Part shown: one piece after another, positions 6,896 to 14,821 of the stretch | Numbering within the stretch: position 1 is the stretch's first letter | How the letters are laid out: the number at the start of each line of letters is the position of its first letter | Program-made: the position numbers and the translations under genes | Source of the DNA: Pavlovales sp. CCMP2436 | Lineage: Eukaryota > Haptophyta > Pavlovophyceae > Pavlovales | Direction: 5' to 3' | Length of the DNA stretch: 17,407 bases | NCBI GenBank assembly: GCA_026770615.1 | Contig: MU631326.1 | Coordinates: 397,914 to 415,320, forward strand | Notes under the pieces: generated by a model | What the model saw: the letters and a program-made list of their open reading frames with translations, nothing else | Told to the model about the DNA's origin: nothing | Databases searched by the model: none

Positions 6896-7693
6896 ATGGT
6901 GGTATCGACAAAGCCTCCCAAGCCACCTGAGTCGACTGAAGACCCAACGGACTCACCGTTGGACAACTCGTCAGACCGAGTCCTGGAAGAAAGCAATGAA
7001 ATACGGCTCACAATACCGCACTTCCGCGTTGACAATGCACTAAGGGACATACCGAAACCTCTTCCGGCTCAACACATGTTTGCATGCTTCATTGGCCCAC
7101 CACGCAGTTGGAAAACCAGCCTTTCAACAGCTATGCTCACACAAACGTCACCCAATATCTATGCAAGCGTTTTCAACCACGTTCACCTCTATGTCCCTGC
7201 TACTAGCTTCGCTTCCATGACTAATTCGCCTTTTCAGGGTCACAATAAGGTCTATCATGAATTGAATAAGGATTCGCTCGAGCGTGTAATCACGAAGCTT
7301 GAGGTTGCTTCTAAGAAAAAAGAGAACTCACTGATTATTATCGATGATTTCATGTCGTCTCTCAAGGAGAACACGCTTAGAACAGCCCTGGAGAAATTGA
7401 TATCTAATAGAAGGTACCTCCGAGTAAGTGTCTGGGTGATTACCCAGACTTACCGCTCAATTCCTCTCACAATCCGGAAGCTGATATCTGCTCTTTTTCT
7501 GTTCCGTGTATCAAACCTAAGAGAGCTGGAGAGTATCCGTGAAGAGCTGGTTCCTCGTGATAAAATCGAGTTCCAGGCACTCTACAACCATGTTTTTTCG
7601 CCAGGGGCAGACTCACATCAATTCATGTTCCTGGACATAGGGAATGCACTGATATATAATAAATTTGCTAAAATCACGTACAAAGGCATATAA
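6896..7693 (+). CDS. A32-type DNA-packaging ATPase with an altered P-loop
   Basis: The protein has 265 residues. A Walker A region at 67-75 reads GPPRSWKTS, a Walker B strand at 146-151 reads LIIIDD, and residues 171-195 contain NRRYLRVSVWVITQTYRSIP, matching the NRR/HR...S....TQ.Y..IP..IR signature of the FtsK/HerA-superfamily packaging ATPases of PLVs, virophages and giant viruses. These enzymes drive genome entry into the preformed capsid using ATP. The frame is intact and of usual length. However, the invariant glycine before the P-loop lysine (K73) is tryptophan (codon TGG at 7109-7111). One base change from GGG would do this, and the bulky side chain should block nucleotide binding. The family call is firm; activity is doubtful. 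Confidence 0.88.
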   Translation: MVVSTKPPKPPESTEDPTDSPLDNSSDRVLEESNEIRLTIPHFRVDNALRDIPKPLPAQHMFACFIGPPRSWKTSLSTAMLTQTSPNIYASVFNHVHLYVPATSFASMTNSPFQGHNKVYHELNKDSLERVITKLEVASKKKENSLIIIDDFMSSLKENTLRTALEKLISNRRYLRVSVWVITQTYRSIPLTIRKLISALFLFRVSNLRELESIREELVPRDKIEFQALYNHVFSPGADSHQFMFLDIGNALIYNKFAKITYKGI

Positions 7694-7838
7694 AATGTCT
7701 CGTACTCTCACAAAGCAGCAAGCAGACAATGGGAGCTGTAAACAACCTGAACAGAGACAGGCTCCTTGCACTCACCGACACAGATCCACGTAATCGAGTA
7801 ACCCATTATCTGTTAATGGTCGACCGTACGACGGAGCT

Positions 7839-8633
7839 ATGCATCCTATCTTCAAACAGGGAACCATAGCGCCTACGTACATGACGGGCCCCCGACACCA
7901 CCCTTTTTCAGAAAATCTAACGTTTAGCGTACGCCCTGTATTAATTGACAGCGTCCCACAAATCGATCTCCCGCGTCTCCCTTGCGAACCAAAAACAATT
8001 TACACAGCTTTCAGAGACGCTGGTATTTACGATGATATGCTGAACAATATCAGCGGACAGCCGGTGATCAATCGTTCGATAATACCAGCTCGCATGACAC
8101 CGATGCTAAACGGACGTGAGCGCCCTACAAATAGCACAACCACCCAGGGGTTCGCGAGTCCTAGAGGCGCCGTTTCCGGTGGCAAAGGCGATCAAGTTTT
8201 CTACAGCCGAGTACCCCAACCGACAGCCGCACCAGGCCCACCTATAATACCAGACGCTAGTGGTGTTTTACCGCCCGATTTACGCCCGCAACCTCCCTAT
8301 GGCTCGCAAACCCCGGTAGCCCAGGCAGCTTCTATGGGGCGCTTTCAAGTCAATCCGGCGGTCACGCTAGCTCCATTTATACCACCCCCGCCCCCCTCTA
8401 CTCCAATTCGACCCCTTTTTGGTCCACCGCTCCCAATTGATTTCATGCGGTCGCAGCAGGGCGCCCAATCGTCACAATCGTCACAATCGGCACAATCGGC
8501 CCAATCGGCACCACAGCAGCAGCAGGTTCCTGATTTTACCTTTACACCTACATCGTTAACTCTACCATTGACTGCCGGGTCAAAGGCACCATCAACACCA
8601 CCCGCCTACGAATCTGACTCATCCAGAGGTTAG
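7839..8633 (+). CDS. Unknown proline-rich protein, possibly broken at both ends
   Basis: The protein has 264 residues from the ATG at 7839. The first 120 residues look folded (MHPIFKQGTIAP..., then a LPRLPCEPKTIYTAFRDAG segment). The rest is proline/glycine/serine-rich with a five-fold nine-base repeat at 8466-8510 encoding QSS/QSA triplets, followed by poly-Q. It ends at TAG 8631-8633. The same frame stays open beyond that stop through a similar Gly/Ser linker into the next gene, so the stop may be a mutation. Upstream, an ATG at 7729 opens a protein-like frame (VNNLNRDRLLALTDTDPR) in another phase, reaching the region of the 7839 start. A one-base shift near 7836 could therefore have cut off the true N-terminus. 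No family is recognised; a structural or core role is a guess from position. Confidence 0.5.
   Translation: MHPIFKQGTIAPTYMTGPRHHPFSENLTFSVRPVLIDSVPQIDLPRLPCEPKTIYTAFRDAGIYDDMLNNISGQPVINRSIIPARMTPMLNGRERPTNSTTTQGFASPRGAVSGGKGDQVFYSRVPQPTAAPGPPIIPDASGVLPPDLRPQPPYGSQTPVAQAASMGRFQVNPAVTLAPFIPPPPPSTPIRPLFGPPLPIDFMRSQQGAQSSQSSQSAQSAQSAPQQQQVPDFTFTPTSLTLPLTAGSKAPSTPPAYESDSSRG
8466..8510 (+). repeat. Five nine-base in-frame repeats (CAATCG-N-C-N)
   Basis: Units CAATCGTCA, CAATCGTCA, CAATCGGCA, CAATCGGCC and CAATCGGCA are consecutive and in frame within the proline-rich gene, encoding Gln-Ser-Ser/Ala triplets. Unit number probably varies by slippage. Confidence 0.85.
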
Positions 8634-8696
8634 GGAGGGTCGGGGTCCAGGTTGGCATCGGGGGGCCGGCCGGCCGGTGTTAACAAACAAGGCTTG

Positions 8697-8951
8697 ATGG
8701 CCAGGCAGGCCGAAATAGAGAGGCTTGGTATTGAATTCACCGCAGCTGATTTCGAAATAATGCGGGGCCTTGGCGACAGAAGGAATTTCCCACCAAGGAG
8801 CCCCACAGAAGCAGACGAGCAGAGAGAGAGGCTAGAAACCTACCCCGGTCTTTTGAGGCCCATCATGGCGCGATACGGCGACATGCAGTCCATCCGAGCG
8901 CGGATAGCCATCGGAGCTGTGTTCGGCATCCACAAGAGTATTGTACCATAG
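8697..8951 (+). CDS. Small unknown protein or detached C-terminal domain
   Basis: From the ATG at 8697 the protein has 84 residues. It is charged and helical with the stretch IERLGIEFTAADFEIMRGLGDRR early on and a short hydrophobic tail (IAIGAVFGIHKSIVP). It is in the same frame as the gene to its left, separated only by the TAG at 8631-8633 and about 21 codons of Gly/Ser/Arg-rich linker. It may be the C-terminal domain of that protein after a nonsense mutation, a product of stop readthrough, or a separate gene. No recognised family. Confidence 0.45.
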   Translation: MARQAEIERLGIEFTAADFEIMRGLGDRRNFPPRSPTEADEQRERLETYPGLLRPIMARYGDMQSIRARIAIGAVFGIHKSIVP

Positions 8952-8982
8952 TGGCCGGTGCACAAAAAAAAAAATAAGATAG

Positions 8983-11155
8983 ATGGTATACAACGCAGAC
9001 CAGATGGCAAACGTTTTTGGGAGAGTTTCTGTCGCGGGGGTGGGCACTTTTCCCGTCGTAGTCCCGCTCGTCGCTAGCACGAGCACCATGACGCATCTGA
9101 GTCTAAACAGCCTATCTTCTTCGCTACAAAACCAAAACCAGACGCCCGATCCAGAAAAAACACTAGTCATCAGAATCCCGGTGACGTCTCCCTCTGCAAA
9201 CCTCATTCTTCCGTTCAACGCGGATAATTTTGCGACCCCGCTAGCGCTAGTCGCCGACCAGGTGCTCCCATCAGAGCTGGCTTCATCCGTCACAAAATCG
9301 GTAGGGGTGCAGTTTACGCTCGCGCAGGTCTCATCGATTACCGAGGGAACGATATTCACACTCGGCGATACCCTTAAATTGCAAGACGAGACGATGAGCG
9401 ATCCGCAGTTGTCCACGTATCGGATGAGCACCAAAAACGTGGGTGCATTTGTGGAGTATTCGCTAGTCATCATGAAGACCCCTGAATTGAACGTTTTTTA
9501 CACAAGAGTTTTCTTATGGAATAGCGACGACACACCCTCCCAAATCATCGTAAAATGGAACACCATTATGCAATCCACCATCGATGGGATAAGCTTCGGT
9601 CATGCGCGGCTGTCTTACGACTCGGGTGCGAATAAATTTTCAGCGGTCTCCCTAGATAACCCTGCTTACGGTCCCTACACAGGCGTATTCTGGGTTGTGA
9701 AAAATCAAGGTGACGATGCATCAAAAGATTGCCTCGGGTTGATAAGATCACCATCTGGCGCCAATCCGAACTGGGCAACAAACATGGAACCACGCCCCTT
9801 TGCATACGCCGCGGGTGCTACAAGGCCAGGTGTTAAAGTAGAGCTCTACATTACCGGATCCAGCGGTATTGCCCCCCGCCAAATTAATTTTAATATCAAA
9901 AACTACGTATCGAATGCAAACACCAAATACACCATGCTTATAACCACTGCAAATGGTGTCGAAGTCTCGTTTTTCGCGGGTTCTGTGGAAATTGCTCGTG
10001 ATAAAGAGGTTGGTGAGCTTGCAGCGTTTTATTCGGGGATACACAGCGTTTTATTCGGGGATATACAGGCCAGTTATCTGGCTCTGTGGCTCCGAAATTA
10101 CGGGAGGCGTGTACTCTAGTGTTATTACCCCTATCAACGGGCTCACGGTTTTAAGTAATAGGGAACGCGATCTTTCGATCGCTGATTTCGACTATAAGAC
10201 CATACAAGCAACCAAACCAGGAAACGCTTTTTTCCAAGGCAGTATATATGGCCAAAGCTCAAACGGCACACCTGTTGATATTCTCAACTCTATTGAGCGG
10301 TTGGATAGCCAAGTTTTCGGTACAGAAGAACACGCCGATCTTGTAAGCTGCTCCGCCACCGACGGATCGTGGCTCATAACGACAAGCAATACTGGTGCAG
10401 GCGTCCAATGCCATATCACGCCTGCAGCTATATTGAATGTAAATAAGGAAACTCCGGAGTTTACCAACAATATTGCGATAGTCAGCACGCCAGATTGGAG
10501 CAATTCCTCGAGCTGGAGGGTCGTGAGCAGCTCCACTTATTTGAACGCCGCCGATTTCGCTGCAAATAATGCATTTAATAAAAACACGCTTACATTTTGG
10601 GGGAGTGCTGACGGTACTTTTACATCGGCAGGAGTGGGTAGTCAATTCATAGGAATCGAATACCCTACGGCTACAAAAATGCATTCCTTCAGAATAGATG
10701 GATCAACGCGTTACCCAGGCGTTACGGCCGCTACTGAATTCAATATTTCGGGATCAAATAGCACGGTGTTTACACCGATACAGAATTTCGCAAAAACAAA
10801 CTGGACTTCCAACAATCCAACGACGTTTCACATAACAGCCGACCACCTGCCCTATCGTTTTTACAGGTTTACTGTCACGAAAGTGAGTGCCAACGGTTTC
10901 TCGGCCACCTATGTGACGGTGCCCCAAATAACCTTTATCACCGGCTGGTCGATAGGAGCCACCACGTTCCAAAGTGCATTGCCAGTTTCCACGAACCAGT
11001 TCAGGATCCTTATAGGCAACTTGTACGGTCAGCTTTTTAACTTGATCAGGATTACGGCGTCGTTTGATTACAATATAATTATCACTAAGAACAAACGTGT
11101 TGTAAACAGTGGTCTTTATCGCTTGTCGTCAACCGGGCTTGTAAAAGTAAGCTAA
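8983..11155 (+). pseudogene. Fibre-like protein 1 with a discoidin-like domain, broken by a 22-bp duplication
   Basis: Two overlapping frames make one gene. The first starts at ATG 8983 (MVYNADQMANVF) and is protein-like to about 10040. The second is protein-like from about 10045 to the TAA at 11153-11155. Between them an exact 22-bp tandem duplication (10022-10065) shifts the frame; subtracting 22 from the span leaves exactly 717 codons. The N-terminal half is beta-rich. The C-terminal part (about 10520-10930) has a discoidin/F5-8C-like layout: AANNAF, TFWGS, a FIGIEYP strand, a SFRIDGS strand and a later YRFYRFTVTK strand, as in carbohydrate-binding attachment proteins. It is paired with a second copy immediately downstream. 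Attachment to the host cell is inferred from this domain and the capsid-gene context. An A-rich leader (8962-8972) precedes the start. Confidence 0.65.
10022..10065 (+). repeat. 22-bp tandem duplication inside fibre gene 1
   Basis: The 20-mer beginning CAGCGTTTTATTC occurs at 10022 and again at 10044, a shift of 22 nt. As 22 is not a multiple of three, it throws the gene out of frame. Fibre copy 2 has no such duplication at the equivalent position, so the single-copy state is ancestral. Confidence 0.9.
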
Positions 11156-11204
11156 CCGCAAAACAACAAAAAACAGCAAAAAACAACAACAAAAATATAC
11201 AGCC

Positions 11205-13405
11205 ATGGTATACAAAGCAGATGGCAAGCGTTCTAGGCGGGCGTCGTTCGATTGGTCCCTTGTCGTCAACTGCAACTTCAACCATTTCGGTCCCCCTCGC
11301 GCCGAGCAATGGCACTTCGATCCGCCTGAACCTGAGCGGACTCTACGATGAGTAAAATAGAACAAGCGACACAAAAAAGACTCTTGTCATCAAAAACCCG
11401 TCATCAACATCACCCTTGAATATGGTGCTCCCTTTCGATCAAAGCATTTACACAAACCCACAGGTCTTTTCAGCCGAGATGGCCCTACCGTACGAGATGA
11501 CATATGATAACAAGTCTATCGGGGTGCGATTTGCGTACAGTGCAGCCAGTCCAATAGCCACGGGAACCGTTTGTGTGATAGGCGACACTCTGGCTCTGGC
11601 AAACGAGGGAACGACTGCGGACTTGAAAGCATCCACATACACCCTGAACATGCTCCACCCCACAGGTGCAGTCGCCTCTACGAATTTCAGTATCTGGGTG
11701 ATTAAAAACAACTCGAGCACATCAGTAAACCGTGATTTCAATTGGACCTCGCTCGACTCTCCATCGGTCGTCGTATCCAAGTGGCAAACTCAGATGCGTC
11801 CCACTATATCATCCGAGAGCTTCGGACATTGTGTTCTCCAGTTCGATTCAGTATCGGGCAAGTTCAGTGCGGTATACGACCGCAACCTGGCTTACGGGAG
11901 CTTTACCGACGTGTTTTACCAGGTCGACCGTGACTTTATAGGTGTTGGGGACCAGAGCAAGAGAACACTCGGCCTTCTGATAACCAATTCGCCCAACTTG
12001 TTCTGGCAGACCAATATGGCGCCCCGCCCTTTTCCCAATATCGCCCAGTGTGCTTACTACCGAGGGGGCGTGCTGATAGACGGTCGTAAACGGTTGGCGC
12101 TCGAAGTAGTCGCAACAGGCTCCCTAGGCTCGACAAAGCGCCCTGTGCATTTTGATATTACTCGCCTATTTGAAGACACGGCATCTATCAGGTTCGAAGC
12201 CGACACCCTTTTTACGTTAATTGTCACTACAACTAGCTTACTGTTCACAGTCGGTGATGTGGCGATATTACGCACGCAGGAACCACTGTCCACTCCGACT
12301 ACCTTGGTAAATCACTATCCACTGGTTTATCGCCCGGTCGTGCGGGTCTCCGGAGACATCTATAATGGAGCCATATCGCCGGTGTCGCGGCTTCAGGGCA
12401 TGTCAAACTCGGTACGCCAACTTGGGCAATCTGATTTTATATTGGACGATACTGCACAAGCAACGACGACGGTTAATGCGTCATTCCGGGAAATATACGG
12501 ACACGCAACCAACCAAGCCACAATGAACGTTGTCAACACGATCGAGCGTCTAGACCATGAAATATTTGGTTCTGAAGAGCATGTGGACTAGGTGAGCTGC
12601 GTGGGCATAGACGACTCGTGGCTCGTCACAACCAGCAACACGGACGCTGACGCTGACTTGCATTACCGGATAACCCCAGTGTCTGCTGTAAACGCAAACA
12701 AAGAATCACCTGAATTTATAAACAACATTTCCATTGTGTCAAGCCTAGAATGGAGCAACTCATCGGGGTGGGGCTTGGTTAGTAGCTCTACATTTCAGAA
12801 TGACGTTGATTTTGCAGCCAATAATGCGTTCAACAAGAATACGGTCACTTTCTGGGGAAGCACGAAGGGTTCTTTCACTTCGTCCGGCATCGGAAGCGAA
12901 TATTTAGGGATCGAGTACCCAACCGCCACAAACTGCACTCGTTTCTCATAGACAGCTCAACTCGCTTCCCAGGCGTTACGGCACCCAATGAATTCAATAT
13001 ATCGGGATCAAATAGCACTGTTTTAACAACGATACAGTCGTAAAGACCAACTGGGTTTCCAATAATATATCGACGTTTCACATAACAGCCGACCACCTGC
13101 CTTACCGATTTTACAGATTAACTATAACGAAAGTTAGTGCAAACGGCTCCGCGACAACCTACGTGACGATACCTCAAATCACCTTTGTTACCGGCTGGAC
13201 GATAGGCGCCACAAGATCTCTAAGTGCACTGCCAGTTTCTGCAAGCCAGTTTAAAATTATACTGGGGAACGCACACGGTGAGCGGTTCGACTTTGCTGCA
13301 AATTCAGCTAGTTTCGAGTTTAGTCTTGTGCTAGTAAAAAACGGACACATAGTCAACAGCGGCATGTATCACCTCTCGTCCGCAGGGCTTATAAAAACCG
13401 GCTAA
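11205..13405 (+). pseudogene. Fibre-like protein 2, tandem copy with several breaks
   Basis: This region is homologous to fibre copy 1 along its whole length. It begins with the same ATGGTATAC start at 11205. Compared with copy 1 it has a 5-nt deletion just after the start (an ATG at 11221 would restore the frame), an in-frame TAA at 11353-11355, a TAG at 12589-12591 where copy 1 has a leucine codon, a one-base loss near 12931 and a 4-nt loss near 13038. Between these it remains protein-like, with the long middle frame 11356-12588 and the final frame ending in TAA 13403-13405. A discoidin-like domain is again visible (AANNAFNKNTVTFWGS at about 12817). A stretch of 31 nt (13071-13101) is identical to copy 1 (10821-10851), while the N-terminal halves differ much more. 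It is a pseudogene of a former attachment protein. Confidence 0.7.
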
Positions 13406-13473
13406 CCGGCTAACCGGCTAAGCCAAAAAAAAGGGCAAAAAGGGCAAAAAAGGGCAAAAAAAAAGTCCACCAA
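13399..13473 (+). repeat. CCGGCTAA and A(n)GGGC repeats between fibre 2 and lipase
   Basis: The stop codon of fibre 2 is part of three tandem CCGGCTAA units (13398-13421), the last one ending AAGCC. These are followed by several A-run plus GGGC units (about 13425-13470). Slippage has evidently acted here. An A-rich leader like this also precedes both fibre genes, so it may be a 5' untranslated region of the lipase gene. Confidence 0.7.
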
Positions 13474-13491
13474 TACCATAGCACCCCTGCG

Positions 13492-14151
13492 ATGTCATCA
13501 GATGACAACTTCAAACGAAACGCAATCGATCTTGCAAGAGCATCATACCTCCCACTCGACCAGGCTGCGGTATTTGGGGATTCCCTGGGATTCTCATTCG
13601 ACACCCAATTATCTCAAGTCGACACGTTCGTATATACAGATAAACGGACCGGTCAACCTGCAATCGTACACCGCGGATCGACGTCGCCACGTGATTTTCT
13701 AGTGGACGACGCCCTGATCGCTTTCGGATCAGACAGGGAGACGCAGAGACTCCGCCGTGCCCGCGAGATCACCCGTTCTGCCGAGGCAAAATATAAAAAA
13801 CCCTCGAACTCGACTGGGCACTCGCTTGGTGGACGCCTAGCGGAGCGTTCGGGCTCAGGTGGTTCAATAGTTACTTTTAATAAAGCCGCCGGACTAGGCG
13901 ACATACCCAACTTTAACTTCACTGGTCGAAGTCAGCCACAGATTCGAAACGGCTCGAGACAGACCGATGTGCGCACCCGCCTAGACCCTATTTCGTCCCT
14001 ATCTAATCTTGGTCGACGTCCGATTGGTCAAGCCCCGGTCGTTGTTGTCCGGCAGACAGATCAGGCCAATCGATTCCTGCCTGGCCCGATACGATTCCTG
14101 GCCAACGTGGCAAAATCGCACAGCCTGAAAAATCTGAAAAATCGGAAATGA
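13492..14151 (+). CDS. Class 3 lipase-like protein
   Basis: The protein has 219 residues in an intact frame. Residues 60-74 read HRGSTSPRDFLVDDA, matching the oxyanion-side (F/H)RG(T/S)....D...D element of class 3 lipases. Residues 108-114 read STGHSLGG, the nucleophile elbow with Ser111. A likely catalytic Asp is D165 in RLDPIS, and a likely His is H210 in KSHSLKNL near the C-terminus, so a full Ser-Asp-His triad is visible. The core between RG and GHSLGG is short and basic. The protein has no signal peptide or membrane helix. Such lipases occur in PLVs and giant viruses and are thought to attack membranes during entry or release. It follows the fibre genes on the same strand. The family call is good; substrate and activity are unknown. 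Confidence 0.8.
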   Translation: MSSDDNFKRNAIDLARASYLPLDQAAVFGDSLGFSFDTQLSQVDTFVYTDKRTGQPAIVHRGSTSPRDFLVDDALIAFGSDRETQRLRRAREITRSAEAKYKKPSNSTGHSLGGRLAERSGSGGSIVTFNKAAGLGDIPNFNFTGRSQPQIRNGSRQTDVRTRLDPISSLSNLGRRPIGQAPVVVVRQTDQANRFLPGPIRFLANVAKSHSLKNLKNRK

Positions 14152-14821
14152 AACCAGGGGCGGCGTATCCGCCGGCGAGCAACGTAGGGCTAGGCGAAGA
14201 CTACATTGGTAGAAGCTTGTGGTGGAGCTTGTGGTCGTGTTTGAGTTGATGTTTGGATTGATGTTTGAATTGGTGTTTTTCACACTTGTAATCGCAATTC
14301 ATCTTCTAAGTGGTACAAAGAAAAGAATTAAGAATTAAGAATTAAGAATTTAGAATTAAGAATCAAGATACGATGCAGCATCTACTGTCAGGTGGTTGTA
14401 ATACATCAGGGTGTGACGATATCGAACTAGGGGTAGTGGTAGGAAACAATATTTGACGACTCGTACCAGTCAACAGGGAGTAGTATGAATTGTCGCACCA
14501 AAGCCATGTTCTCCTAAAAACTCTCACGAAATGGCGATCTGCTCGAAATAAAAGATGCCGGTCGTGTGCAAACGAACCGGTTATAGATGACTCACTCGGC
14601 GATAGTCTGATATCTATGAGTCGAATATCTTTTTGACTACCGATACGCATCGATTTAATTAATTATTTTTGTAAGCTCTGCAAGCTGATTTTCGTGGATC
14701 TGAGGATTCGTAGTTGGATAGGCCACCACGGTAGTCATTACTAGCTATCTTTCGATGGGGGATATTTTTTTTCCTTTCTTTAGTTGGAGCTCCATAAGAC
14801 GGAGAAAAACCCGGGGTCTCC
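14152..14821. other. Gap between convergent lipase and helicase genes
   Basis: This 670-nt gap holds a GTTTGA/GATGTTTG-rich tract (about 14235-14280) and a 7-bp tandem array at 14324-14365. A 95-codon frame on the - strand (14650-14363, starting MRIGSQKDIRL) is basic and has no recognised family; I do not call it as a gene. The two flanking genes end towards this gap, so transcription terminators are expected, but no clear signal is visible. It could also have held replication genes since lost. Confidence 0.4.
14324..14365. repeat. 7-bp tandem repeat AGAATTA, six units
   Basis: Units lie at 14324, 14331, 14338, 14345 (AGAATTT), 14352 and 14359 (AGAATCA). It is a short AT-rich array in the gap between the lipase and helicase genes; such arrays can serve as unwinding elements, but nothing here proves that. 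Confidence 0.85.

Noticed and set aside
8662..8675. GGCCGGCCGGCCGG word as a regulatory palindrome
   Set aside because: It lies within an open Gly/Arg-rich linker and is explained by GC-rich codons; no second copy supports a site.
11353..12591. Altered genetic code (TAA, TAG or TGA read as an amino acid)
   Set aside because: All three stop codons appear inside broken genes, always together with indels, while intact genes end in normal stops. Decay explains this better than recoding.
14363..14650. 95-codon - strand frame between lipase and helicase
   Set aside because: No family resemblance, no promoter box, and it runs into the AGAATTA repeat flank; not enough to call a gene.
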